Shown here: positions 1 to 8,198 of the stretch, piece by piece
Layout of the letters: every line of letters begins with the position of its first letter
Numbering within the stretch: position 1 is the stretch's first letter
Assembly (NCBI GenBank): GCA_002352205.1
Contig: DEHZ01000010.1
Location: forward strand, 62,245 to 126,244
Direction: 5' to 3'
DNA length: 64,000 bases
Origin: Flavobacterium sp. UBA2787
GTDB lineage: Bacteria > Bacteroidota > Bacteroidia > Flavobacteriales > Flavobacteriaceae
Notes under the pieces: model-generated
Database searches by the model: none
What the model was told of the DNA's origin: nothing
What the model saw: only the letters and a program-made list of their open reading frames with translations
Made by a program: the position numbers and the translations under genes

Positions 1-1
1 C

Positions 2-1057
2 AAAGGTATTTCCAGACAACAACAAATTAAAGAATCGCTTTATTTGTATTTACTGCAAAAGCGTGAAGAAACTGCTATTTCTCTTGCTGTTACTTCTCCT
101 AAGGCTAAAATTATTGATTCCGCTTTTGCAACTGGACAAGTTTCACTAAATAGAAAGATTTTTTATCTAGGAGCAATTGTCCTTGGTTTGTTGATTCCTT
201 TTGGTGTCATTTATTTGATGTTTTTATTTGATACTAAAATTAAAACGCGTCAAGATATTGAAGGTAAAGTTGCAATACCTATTCTGGGAGATATTCCAAA
301 ATCCGATTCAAGTGATCAGATTATCAAAGCGAACAGTAGGTCAAGCTCCGCAGAGGCGATCCGAATTGTGCGTACCAACTTAGAATTTATTTTATCACAT
401 GTTCCTGAGGATAAGTGTAAAACCATTTTTGTGACCTCTTCTATTCCTAAAGAAGGAAAAACATTCGTATCTATTAACTTGGCCACAACTATTGCCCTTT
501 CTGGTAAAAGAGTTTTACTGATTGGACTTGACATAAGAAACCCTAAATTAGAGCAATATGTCCAGTTGCCTTCCAAAGGTTTAACAAACTATCTGACCAA
601 GAATAATGCAGATATAAACGATTATATAGTAAAGTTGGATGGTTATGAAAATTTTTATGCTTTGCCGTCCGGAGTTATTCCTCCAAATCCTGTTGAATTG
701 TTAATGAATGATAAGTTAAGTGAGCTATTTGAAAAGTTAAAACAAGAGTATGATTATATTGTTGTTGATACTGCTCCAGTAAGTATGGTTACTGACACTT
801 TACTTGTTGCTAAAAATGCAGATGCCTTTATTTATGTTATGCGTGCCAACTATTTGGATAAACGCATGTTGAAATTTGCAGATGGACTTTATAAAGACAA
901 AAAACTTCCTAATATGGCCATAATATTAAACGATACCGATTGGAAAAAGACCTACGGTTATGGTTATGGCTACGGTTATGGCTACGGTTATGGATATGGA
1001 GAAGAAGTGGAAGTGAAGCCTTGGTATAAAAAACTATTTGACTCAAAGAATAAATAA
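2..1057 (+). CDS. Polysaccharide biosynthesis tyrosine autokinase (Wzc type), C-terminal part
   Basis: This is a bacterial tyrosine kinase and polysaccharide co-polymerase that controls chain length and export of capsule or exopolysaccharide at the inner membrane. The frame is open from the left edge of the window, so the N-terminus is missing; an internal TTG at 44 is not a real start. The first visible residues (RQQQIKESLYLYLLQKREE) are the conserved Wzz-domain end. A membrane helix follows (about 40-65 residues in), then the BY-kinase domain with Walker A (SSIPKEGKT), Walker A' (VLLIGLDIRNP) and Walker B (YIVVDTAP). The tail has eight Tyr-Gly pairs, the tyrosine cluster such kinases autophosphorylate. 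The gene converges on the phosphatase at 1043-1780 and the two stops overlap by 15 bp. The kinase assignment is firm; the polymer made is unknown because the rest of the locus lies outside. Confidence 0.93.
   Translation, partial: KGISRQQQIKESLYLYLLQKREETAISLAVTSPKAKIIDSAFATGQVSLNRKIFYLGAIVLGLLIPFGVIYLMFLFDTKIKTRQDIEGKVAIPILGDIPKSDSSDQIIKANSRSSSAEAIRIVRTNLEFILSHVPEDKCKTIFVTSSIPKEGKTFVSINLATTIALSGKRVLLIGLDIRNPKLEQYVQLPSKGLTNYLTKNNADINDYIVKLDGYENFYALPSGVIPPNPVELLMNDKLSELFEKLKQEYDYIVVDTAPVSMVTDTLLVAKNADAFIYVMRANYLDKRMLKFADGLYKDKKLPNMAIILNDTDWKKTYGYGYGYGYGYGYGYGEEVEVKPWYKKLFDSKNK
953..1000 (+). repeat. In-frame (Tyr-Gly)x8 coding repeat in the kinase tail
   Basis: Sixteen codons alternate TAC/TAT with GGT/GGC/GGA, giving a 6-bp period with a 12-bp higher-order period (TACGGTTATGGC). 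It encodes the tyrosine cluster at the C-terminus of the BY-kinase. A tandem repeat of this kind can gain or lose units without breaking the frame, so the number of tyrosines could vary between strains; that is inference. Confidence 0.85.
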
Positions 1058-1780
1058 TTGATTATTTTGTATTGCTTCCAACAATGGCTTTTCTTCCTTG
1101 ATGATTAAACGGTTATCAAAGCTTTGCACATGGTTGAGGTGATGTACATCTGAGCCTACAAATTCAATCATGTTATTTGAAAGTAACTTCTGTGCCGTTC
1201 TAGCCACATTTTCACCATAATAACCGGTTACAGAGAGTAAATTTAACTGAAATAAACAGCCTGCTTTTCGTAGTTTGTGATAAGCATCAAAATTATTATG
1301 ATAAAAAAAATAACGTTCCGGGTGAGCTAAAATGGGTTTATAACCGGCAACTTGAATATCAAAAATGATGTCTAATAATTGTAACGGTGGGTTTAAATAG
1401 GACATTTCTACCAAAATGTAGAAATCTTTAAGTGTCAATAATTTTTCTTTTTGTAAAAGTTCTAAAAAGTAGGTATCCATCATGTACTCAGCTGATGCTT
1501 TTACTACTTTTTTATTTGAATTTTCTATTAAATAATTGTTTAATGATTTTTCACCTTCTTTAATTGTTTGATGCGTGTTATTCCAAAGATTATGAATAAT
1601 ATGAGGAGTAGTTATGAATTGATTGAATCCAATTTTTTCTAATTCGGTTATTAACTTTATTGCATCTTCAGATGTTTTAGCCCCATCGTCAATTCCTGGA
1701 ATGAGATGCGAATGAATATCTGTAAAATTATCAGGAATTAAGTCTTTGAGGACCGATTTTTTTTTACTAAAGAAAATCAA
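1043..1780 (-). CDS. PHP-domain tyrosine-protein phosphatase (CpsB/YwqE family)
   Basis: This is a manganese-dependent phosphatase of the PHP superfamily that removes phosphate from the tyrosine tail of capsule kinases such as the neighbouring Wzc-type protein. The PHP metal-binding motif is near the N-terminus (FTDIHSHLIPGIDDGAK, about residues 19-35), followed by TTPHI (about 57-61), a histidine in ILAHPERY, and GSDVHH near the C-terminus. Its 245 residues fit the family. It ends inside the last codons of the kinase gene in convergent orientation, an unusual layout because kinase and phosphatase are usually co-transcribed. The convergent pair could influence each other through antisense transcripts, which is speculative. 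Confidence 0.9.
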   Translation of the reverse strand: MIFFSKKKSVLKDLIPDNFTDIHSHLIPGIDDGAKTSEDAIKLITELEKIGFNQFITTPHIIHNLWNNTHQTIKEGEKSLNNYLIENSNKKVVKASAEYMMDTYFLELLQKEKLLTLKDFYILVEMSYLNPPLQLLDIIFDIQVAGYKPILAHPERYFFYHNNFDAYHKLRKAGCLFQLNLLSVTGYYGENVARTAQKLLSNNMIEFVGSDVHHLNHVQSFDNRLIIKEEKPLLEAIQNNQLFIL

Positions 1781-1808
1781 AATAAAAAAATTAAGAATAG
1801 TTATAAAA

Positions 1809-1830
1809 AAACCCCTTTTGTAAGGGGTTT
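1809..1830 (-). terminator. Rho-independent terminator of the small membrane protein gene
   Basis: AAACCCCTT and AAGGGGTTT form a 9-bp stem around the loop TTGT. Read on the minus strand it is followed by a T-rich run, just after the stop of the gene at 1834-2046. It also separates that gene from the phosphatase gene. Confidence 0.85.
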
Positions 1831-1833
1831 GTA

Positions 1834-2046
1834 TTATTCTGCTTTTTGGGTTCGTTTATTCAAATAATAAAATGCGAACAAAATGCTTATTATCGCTAAC
1901 CATATAAGCTTTCCATCGATTGGTGCTGCTGGTGTATCGTCGCCTTCTAATCCACCGTTACCATCATCGTCACCAGGTTGTGCAAAAAGAACGAAATCAG
2001 ACAATAATAAGAATGTAAGAATGTAAATTTTGTAAATACTTTTCAT
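1834..2046 (-). CDS. Small membrane protein with signal peptide, unknown function
   Basis: A 70-residue protein with a cleavable-looking signal peptide (residues 1-22, ending LFAQ), a short acidic, Gly/Pro-rich linker (GDDDGNGG), one transmembrane helix (about 46-62) and a basic tail (NKRTQ). This layout is common in small Flavobacteriaceae proteins, but I recognise no function. It has its own promoter-like element upstream and a strong terminator downstream, so it looks monocistronic. The linker resembles the Gly/Asp-rich stretch ahead of short membrane anchors in secreted proteins, so a truncated anchor is an alternative. Confidence is in its being a gene, not in a role. Confidence 0.7.
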   Translation of the reverse strand: MKSIYKIYILTFLLLSDFVLFAQPGDDDGNGGLEGDDTPAAPIDGKLIWLAIISILFAFYYLNKRTQKAE

Positions 2047-2066
2047 AGAATCAATTTAATAAGTTG

Positions 2067-2074
2067 CAAATATA
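2067..2074 (-). promoter_or_regulatory. Bacteroidota-type -7 element upstream of the small membrane protein
   Basis: The minus strand reads TATATTTG, an exact match to TAnnTTTG, about 20 bp before the start at 2046. A TTTTC near the expected -33 position is a weak second half. Confidence 0.5.
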
Positions 2075-2169
2075 TAAATCATTTTCTGAAAAATATCGAT
2101 TAAAAGCACTTTTTGTTAAAAAAATGATGTAAAATTAATTCTACATTAACAATTAAAAAATTCTATAAT

Positions 2170-3759
2170 CTATTCCATCTCAGATGTAAAGAACATTTTT
2201 ACATTTGGAAATTTGCTTTGAGTCATTTGAATCGTAAATTCGGAATCTGCCAAAAAAACTAATTGACCAAATTTGTCATGAGCTAAAAATTTCTGTTTTA
2301 TTCGTCTGAATTCTGCAAACTCTTCACTTTTTGGATCTTGCGGTCTTATCCAACATGCTTTGTGAGCAGGAAAATTTTCATACGAACATTTTGCTCCGTA
2401 TTCATGTTCCAATCGGTATTGTATCACTTCGTATTGTAGTGCTCCAACTGTTCCAATAATTTTTCGGTTATTCATTTCTAAGGTAAACAGCTGAGCAACA
2501 CCTTCATCCATTAATTGGTCAATTCCTTTTTCCAATTGTTTAGACTTCATCGGATCCGCATTGTTGATGTATCTAAAGTGTTCCGGAGAAAAACTCGGTA
2601 CCCCTTTAAAATTCATTATTTCTCCCTCAGTTAACGTATCACCAATTTTGAAGTTACCTGTGTCATGCAAACCTACAATATCTCCCGGATAAGAGATGTC
2701 TACAATCTCTTTCTTCTCTGCAAAAAAGGCGTTCGGACTCGAAAACTTTAAACTTTTATTCAATCGCACATGCGAATAAGGTTTGTTTCGCTCAAATGTT
2801 CCCGAAACAATTTTTATAAAAGCCAATCTATCTCTGTGTTTTGGATCCATGTTGGCATGAATTTTAAACACAAATCCCGACATTTTTTGTTCTGTTGGTT
2901 CAACCAAACGTGTATCTGAATGTTTTGGTCGGGGAGAAGGAGCAATTTCTATAAAACAATCCAACAATTCGCGAACACCAAAATTATTTAAGGCCGAACC
3001 AAAAAATACAGGTTGCAAATCACCTTCCAAATATTCTTCTCGTGAAAAAGGAGGATATACTTCATCTATCAATTCCAGTTCTTCTCTAAGTTTTATTGCT
3101 GCTTTTTCGCCAACAATTTTATCTAATTCCGGATTATTTATATCGGAAAAAGCAATCGTATCTTCAATGTTTTTTCGGCTATCACCACTAAAAAGGTTGA
3201 TGTTCTTTTCCCAAAGATTATAAATTCCTTGAAAATCATAGCCCATCCCGATTGGAAAACTCAACGGCGTAACTCTAAGTTTGAGTTTTTTTTCCACTTC
3301 GTCCATCAAATCAAAGGCATCTTTTCCTTCTCGGTCTAATTTATTGATAAAAACAATCATCGGAATGTTACGCATACGGCAGACTTCTACCAATTTTTCA
3401 GTTTGTTCCTCAACCCCTTTTGCAACATCGATTACCACAATCACACTGTCCACTGCCGTCAAGGTTCTAAACGTATCTTCAGCAAAATCTTTGTGACCGG
3501 GCGTGTCTAAGATGTTAATTTTCTTGTTTTTATAATTGAATGCAAGAACTGAGGTAGCCACAGAAATTCCACGTTGACGTTCAATTTCCATAAAATCGGA
3601 GGTAGCTCCTTTTTTAATTTTGTTGTTTTTAACGGCACCAGCTTCCTGAATCGCTCCACCAAAAAGCAACAGTTTTTCTGTTAAGGTTGTTTTTCCGGCA
3701 TCGGGATGCGAAATAATTCCAAAAGTTCTTCTTCGCTTGATTTCTTCTGTAAAACTCAT
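2170..3759 (-). CDS. prfC: Peptide chain release factor 3
   Basis: RF3 is the GTPase that recycles RF1 and RF2 from the ribosome after termination. The start chosen is the ATG at 3759 (MSFTEEIKRRRTFGI), giving 529 residues, the usual RF3 length; a longer frame to 3816 adds 19 residues that look untranslated. Visible motifs are G1 (SHPDAGKTT, about 17-25), G2/switch I (RGISVATSV), G3 (DTPGHKDF), G4 (NKLD) and an RF3-type C-terminal domain (about 380-525, including EHEYGAKCSYE). The gene is monocistronic and diverges from the isomerase cluster at 3947. A TATTTTTG element on the minus strand lies at 3780-3787. LepA or EF-G are excluded by length and by the RF3-specific C-terminus. Confidence 0.96.
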   Translation of the reverse strand: MSFTEEIKRRRTFGIISHPDAGKTTLTEKLLLFGGAIQEAGAVKNNKIKKGATSDFMEIERQRGISVATSVLAFNYKNKKINILDTPGHKDFAEDTFRTLTAVDSVIVVIDVAKGVEEQTEKLVEVCRMRNIPMIVFINKLDREGKDAFDLMDEVEKKLKLRVTPLSFPIGMGYDFQGIYNLWEKNINLFSGDSRKNIEDTIAFSDINNPELDKIVGEKAAIKLREELELIDEVYPPFSREEYLEGDLQPVFFGSALNNFGVRELLDCFIEIAPSPRPKHSDTRLVEPTEQKMSGFVFKIHANMDPKHRDRLAFIKIVSGTFERNKPYSHVRLNKSLKFSSPNAFFAEKKEIVDISYPGDIVGLHDTGNFKIGDTLTEGEIMNFKGVPSFSPEHFRYINNADPMKSKQLEKGIDQLMDEGVAQLFTLEMNNRKIIGTVGALQYEVIQYRLEHEYGAKCSYENFPAHKACWIRPQDPKSEEFAEFRRIKQKFLAHDKFGQLVFLADSEFTIQMTQSKFPNVKMFFTSEME

Positions 3760-3855
3760 ATCTCTTTTTAAAAGGTTTGCAAAAATACTATTTCTTAACC
3801 AAAAAAGTATAAACATTTCTCGTTAATAAATTTTTGTTAATAGTAGCAGCTATAC

Positions 3856-3885
3856 TTGTATAATGTATCTGAATTGTTAATTTTG
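3856..3885 (+). promoter_or_regulatory. Promoter of the periplasmic isomerase cluster
   Basis: TTG at 3856-3858, a 19-bp spacer and TAATTTTG at 3878-3885 match the Bacteroidota sigma consensus (TTG-N19-TAnnTTTG) exactly. Transcription would begin around 3892, about 55 nt before the ATG at 3947, which also argues against the GTG start at 3899. Confidence 0.75.
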
Positions 3886-3946
3886 TGGGTTGCAATAGGT
3901 GAAACTATGGCTAATTGGTATAAATCTTAAATTAAATTTTTTGAAA

Positions 3947-5914
3947 ATGAATAAAAAACATTTTTATCTGGGAATTTCAATTCTTTTTTCTGTTTTTGCT
4001 TTCGCACAAGCTCCAAAAAAAGTACTTTTTACAGTTGATGAAAATCCTTATTATACGGATGAATTTGTTCGTGTTTACAACAAAAACTTAGATTTGGTTA
4101 AAGATGAATCCCAAAAAGATTTAGATCACTATTTAGAACTTTTTGTGGGTTACAAATTAAAAATCAACAAGGCCAATAAATTAGGCTTACAGAATAATAC
4201 TAAATACCAAAACGAATTAAAATCATACCGCACACAACTTTCAAAAAATTATTTAACCGATTCTAAAGTCACCAAAGAGCTTCTTGAAGAAGGTTATGTT
4301 CGTTCTTTAAAAGAAATCAAAGCCTCTCACATATTGTTAACCGTTGATGAAAATGCAAAGCCGGAAGATACGTTAGCTGTTTTTAAACAAATTATGGATT
4401 TGAAAAAAAGAGCTGATAACGGCGAAGATTTTGGTGAGTTAGCTCAGAAATTTTCACAAGATCCAAGTGCTAAAGAAAATAAAGGCGATTTGGGTTATTT
4501 TTCTGCTTTCCGAATGGTTTATCCTTTTGAATCGGCTGCTTACAACACTAAAGTTGGCGAGATTTCAAACCCGGTTAGAACTCGATTTGGTTATCACTTA
4601 ATTAAAGTAAGCGACATTCGTAACAACAGAGGTGATGTTACCGTTGCTCACATTATGTTGATGAATCCTGCAGAAGGAAATACAGATGAATTAGAAAAAA
4701 ATAAAACTACTATCAACGAAATTTATACTAAAATTCAACAAGGTGAAGAATTTGAAGCGTTGGCAAAACAATTTTCGCAAGACAAATCTTCTTCGGCTAA
4801 AGGTGGCCTTTTAAATCGTTTTGGTTCAGGGCAATTGAGTTCGGAAGAATTTGAAACTGTTGCTTTTTCATTGCAAAAACCAAATGAAATTTCTAAACCA
4901 TTTCAATCTCAATTTGGATGGCATATCATGAAATTGATCGAAAAGCATCCTGTAAAAACATTTGAAGAAGCAAAAGCGGACATGGAAACCAAAATTAGCC
5001 GTGACGAGCGTTCCAGAAAAATTACTGAATCGTTGAACGAAAAATTGAGAGCTAAATATACGGTTAAACGCAATGAAGCTTTATATACTAAAATCAAAAA
5101 AGCAGTTACGGATAAATTTTATGAATCGGCATGGGAATTGCCTTCTGATACAAAACCATTTGATGGAGAGTTCATCTCATTCGGAAAAATCAAAATACCG
5201 GGAACTCAGTTTTTAAACTATCTTCTTTCCCAACAAAAAAATCCTAATCAACCAAAACCTGTTGCAAAATTGGTCGATTTCCATTATTCAAATTTTGTTG
5301 ATTCTCAATTAAATCAATACTATAACGATAATTTAGAAAATGAATTTCCTGAATTTGCCGCTGTTATGGAAGAATACCGTGATGGTTTGTTGCTTTTTGA
5401 TTTGATGGAAAAGGAGATTTGGGAAAAATCGAAAACCGATACATTAGGATTAGAAGCATTCCACAAGGCAAACAGTGGTAAATATATGTGGAAAAAACGG
5501 TATGATGTGTTAGTCATTTCTTCAACAAAAGCCGATATTGCTAAAAAAGCTCATAAGCTTATAAAACAAGGAAAAAATATAGACGAAATAAAAACCGCTT
5601 TAAATACAAAGGGTGTTATCAATATTATGGCTACATCCGGTGTTTTTGAAGAAGGAAGCGAAACGTTGCCTAAAACAATTCCGTTTATTAAAGGACTTTC
5701 TGATGTTGTAAAAGAAGACAATTATTATTACGTTGTTCAAGTGAATGATGTAAAAGAAGCCGGTGCAAAATTATTAGAAGAATGCAAAGGAAGAGTAATT
5801 AATGATTATCAACAGTATTTAGAAGAAAACTGGGTTGCCAATTTGAAGCAAGAGTTTAACGTTTCTATTAATAAAGATGTGTTTGAAGAAGTGAAAAAGC
5901 AAATTAAGAAATAA
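3947..5914 (+). CDS. Periplasmic peptidyl-prolyl isomerase with two parvulin domains
   Basis: A secreted foldase of the PpiC/SurA type that isomerises Xaa-Pro bonds or chaperones outer-membrane proteins in the periplasm. The ATG at 3947 starts a clear signal peptide (MNKKHFYLGISILFSVFAFAQ); an in-frame GTG at 3899 would bury it. A helical N-terminal region is followed by parvulin domain 1 (about residues 120-225, KASHILL to FGYHLIKV) and domain 2 (about 233-340, VAHIML to FGWHIMKL). A 300-residue C-terminal half has no family I recognise. Its stop overlaps the next start (TAATG), so translation is coupled. It is first in a three-gene cluster of SurA-like proteins. Confidence 0.9.
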   Translation: MNKKHFYLGISILFSVFAFAQAPKKVLFTVDENPYYTDEFVRVYNKNLDLVKDESQKDLDHYLELFVGYKLKINKANKLGLQNNTKYQNELKSYRTQLSKNYLTDSKVTKELLEEGYVRSLKEIKASHILLTVDENAKPEDTLAVFKQIMDLKKRADNGEDFGELAQKFSQDPSAKENKGDLGYFSAFRMVYPFESAAYNTKVGEISNPVRTRFGYHLIKVSDIRNNRGDVTVAHIMLMNPAEGNTDELEKNKTTINEIYTKIQQGEEFEALAKQFSQDKSSSAKGGLLNRFGSGQLSSEEFETVAFSLQKPNEISKPFQSQFGWHIMKLIEKHPVKTFEEAKADMETKISRDERSRKITESLNEKLRAKYTVKRNEALYTKIKKAVTDKFYESAWELPSDTKPFDGEFISFGKIKIPGTQFLNYLLSQQKNPNQPKPVAKLVDFHYSNFVDSQLNQYYNDNLENEFPEFAAVMEEYRDGLLLFDLMEKEIWEKSKTDTLGLEAFHKANSGKYMWKKRYDVLVISSTKADIAKKAHKLIKQGKNIDEIKTALNTKGVINIMATSGVFEEGSETLPKTIPFIKGLSDVVKEDNYYYVVQVNDVKEAGAKLLEECKGRVINDYQQYLEENWVANLKQEFNVSINKDVFEEVKKQIKK

Positions 5915-6765
5915 TGAATAAACTTTGGGCCATTGTTCTGCTGTATTTTGTTTTTACTTCCTGCTCGTATTTCAAGCCTGAAGAAAAACCTCAAGCAGTA
6001 GCAAGAGTGGGTGAGAGTTATTTGTTTAAAAGTGATTTGGTTGATTTGGTTTCGGAAGAAACATCAAAAGAAGACAGCATAACAATCGTTCATAATTTTA
6101 TAGATCGTTGGGCAACACAAACCTTGCTCATTAAAGCGGCAGAACTAAATATCGATAAAGAACAACAAGAAGAATTTGATAAGCTAATTCAACAATATAA
6201 AGTAGATTTATATACAAAAGCTTATTTAGAGCAAATTGTTAAACGAGAGGTAGATACTGTGGTTTCTAATACTGAAATTAAATCGTATTACGACGAAAAT
6301 AAAGAAAATTTCAGAACAAATGGATCACTAATTCGATTGCGATATATCAATCTGCCCAAAGATCATCCTAAGTTTGAATTGATAAAAGGGAAGTTTTTTG
6401 ATACTAAAAAAAGTGATAAAAAATTTTGGGAAACCTATCAGTTACAATTTAAAAGTTCTGCTCTAAATGATTCTGTTTGGGTAGAAATGAATCAGATTTA
6501 TAAAAAATTACCTTTTATTACTCCTGATAATAGAGAAAATTATATTGTGGAAGGAAAAGCAATTCAACAACCGGATTCACTCAACGTCTATTTTGTAAAA
6601 ATTAGAAATGTGATAGATAAGAATGAAATTAGTCCGTTTGATTATGTAAAACCAACCATAAAGGAGTTAATTATAAACAAAAGAAAACTAGATTTAATTA
6701 AAAAATTTGAGAAGGAAATCACTGATGATGCTATTAAAAACAACAAATATGAAATTTATAAATAA
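5914..6765 (+). CDS. SurA-like lipoprotein lacking a recognisable parvulin domain
   Basis: A predicted lipoprotein: the signal peptide ends in a lipobox-like TSCS with Cys at residue 17. The N-terminal region (VARVGESYLFKSDLVD, then a helical stretch ending in YYDENKENF at about 124-132) resembles the SurA N-terminal chaperone domain. The expected parvulin signatures (SHIL, GGxLG, GYH) are absent from the C-terminal half, so it is probably a chaperone-only or divergent member. It is coupled to the preceding isomerase by a one-base overlap, and the next gene begins 14 bp before its stop, implying that the three act together in outer-membrane protein biogenesis. Function is inferred from context and weak similarity. 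Confidence 0.7.
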   Translation: MNKLWAIVLLYFVFTSCSYFKPEEKPQAVARVGESYLFKSDLVDLVSEETSKEDSITIVHNFIDRWATQTLLIKAAELNIDKEQQEEFDKLIQQYKVDLYTKAYLEQIVKREVDTVVSNTEIKSYYDENKENFRTNGSLIRLRYINLPKDHPKFELIKGKFFDTKKSDKKFWETYQLQFKSSALNDSVWVEMNQIYKKLPFITPDNRENYIVEGKAIQQPDSLNVYFVKIRNVIDKNEISPFDYVKPTIKELIINKRKLDLIKKFEKEITDDAIKNNKYEIYK

Positions 6766-8161
6766 AATTGCAATACCCTTTACTTTACTGGTTTCTTTTG
6801 CATTTTCAAGCGTGGCACAAGAAATTATTTCTGAAGAAACACCTGTAAAAAAGGATACTGTTGAACCTTTTAAAAGAAAGAAAATCGACGGAATTATTGC
6901 CACCGTTGGTGAATATATTATTTTGGATTCAGACATTGATATGGAATATGTTGAACTTTCCAGTCAAGGTATTTCTGTTGAAAACGTTTCAAGATGCGAA
7001 TTGTTAGGAAAATTAATGGAAGATCGTCTGTATGCTCATCAAGCATTGCAAGACAGTACCATTGTGGTAAAAGATTCTGAAATAAACAATATGATGGAAG
7101 AGCGTATAGGTTATATGCTTGGCCAAATTGGTTCCATGGAAAAAATGTTAAAGTTTTATAACAAAAAGAATGAAGAAGAATTTCGTTCGTTCTTTTTTGA
7201 TGTGTTAAAACAAAACAAACTTTCCTCGGAAATGAGAAATAAAGTGGTGGACGAAGTTGAAATCACCCCAGAAGAAGTGCGGACATTTTTCAAAAAAATC
7301 CCAAAAGAGGATTTACCAACTTTTGGAGCAGAAATGGAGGTTTCTCAAATAGTTATTGAACCAAAAATTTCGCAAGAAGAAAAACAAAAAGTGATTGACA
7401 GATTAAATGAAATTAGAAATGATGTGTTAATCAATGGAGCCAGCTTTAGAACAAGAGCAGTGCTTTATTCAGAAGATCCGGGATCAAGATCAAGCGGAGG
7501 ATTTTATAAAATGAATCGGAAAACACAATTTGTCAAGGAATTTAAAGAAGTAGCATTCAGTTTAAACGAAGGTGAAATTTCTAAACCATTTGAAACAGAG
7601 TTTGGTTATCATATCATTTTAGTTGAAAAAATCAGAGGTCAGGAAGTTGATTTAAGACACATTTTGCTATCTCCAAAAGTTTCAGATGATGCTTTAAAAG
7701 AAGCAAAAGACAAAGCTCAATTGGTTCGTCAACGAATTATGGATGGCGAATTAACTTTTGCTGATGCTGCCAGAACACTATCTGATGAAAAAGAAACCAG
7801 GGCAAATGGTGGAATTTTGTTAAATCCAAAAACAATGGATTCCAAATTTGAATTAACCAAAATGGATCCTGCACTTTACGGGCAAGTTTCAAACTTAAAA
7901 GAAAAAGAAGTTTCTGTGGCAATTTTAGATGAAGACCAAACCGGTAAAAAAAGATATAAATTGTTTATGGTTACCAACCGAATCGATTCGCACATTGCCG
8001 ATTATGCAACGGATTATACCAAAATCAAAGATTTAGCTTTAAAAGAAAAACAATTTGAAGCTATTGGAAAATGGTCTAATGAAAAAATAATGGAAACTTA
8101 TGTGAAAATTAACGGAGAATACCGAAATTGCCAATTCATGAACAACTGGATGAAAAAATAA
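6752..8161 (+). CDS. SurA-like peptidyl-prolyl isomerase with two parvulin domains
   Basis: A periplasmic chaperone/isomerase for outer-membrane proteins. The ATG at 6752 starts a signal peptide (KFINKIAIPFTLLVSFAFSS); an upstream in-frame ATG at 6707 lies inside the previous gene. After a short linker the sequence IDGIIATVGEYIILDSDID matches the SurA N-terminal region. Parvulin domain 1 spans about residues 190-300 (VSQIVIEP, GGFYKM, FGYHIILV) and domain 2 starts at about 303 (LRHILLSP, GGILL) but is cut short. At 469 residues it matches SurA length. The start overlaps the previous stop by 14 bp. The MoxR gene follows after 37 bp and may belong to the same transcript. Confidence 0.88.
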   Translation, partial: KFINKIAIPFTLLVSFAFSSVAQEIISEETPVKKDTVEPFKRKKIDGIIATVGEYIILDSDIDMEYVELSSQGISVENVSRCELLGKLMEDRLYAHQALQDSTIVVKDSEINNMMEERIGYMLGQIGSMEKMLKFYNKKNEEEFRSFFFDVLKQNKLSSEMRNKVVDEVEITPEEVRTFFKKIPKEDLPTFGAEMEVSQIVIEPKISQEEKQKVIDRLNEIRNDVLINGASFRTRAVLYSEDPGSRSSGGFYKMNRKTQFVKEFKEVAFSLNEGEISKPFETEFGYHIILVEKIRGQEVDLRHILLSPKVSDDALKEAKDKAQLVRQRIMDGELTFADAARTLSDEKETRANGGILLNPKTMDSKFELTKMDPALYGQVSNLKEKEVSVAILDEDQTGKKRYKLFMVTNRIDSHIADYATDYTKIKDLALKEKQFEAIGKWSNEKIMETYVKINGEYRNCQFMNNWMKK

Positions 8162-8198
8162 TCAATTACATTTCTTAAATCTATATACCATTCTCACT

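Noticed and set aside
316-576. Antisense open frames of 60-120 codons throughout the window, for example 316-576 on the minus strand and 10707-11000 on the plus strand.
   Set aside because: They lie inside well-supported genes, lack recognisable domains or promoters, and are expected by chance.
3899-3946. A GTG start for the first isomerase.
   Set aside because: It would hide the signal peptide that begins at the ATG at 3947, and it is very close to the predicted transcript start.
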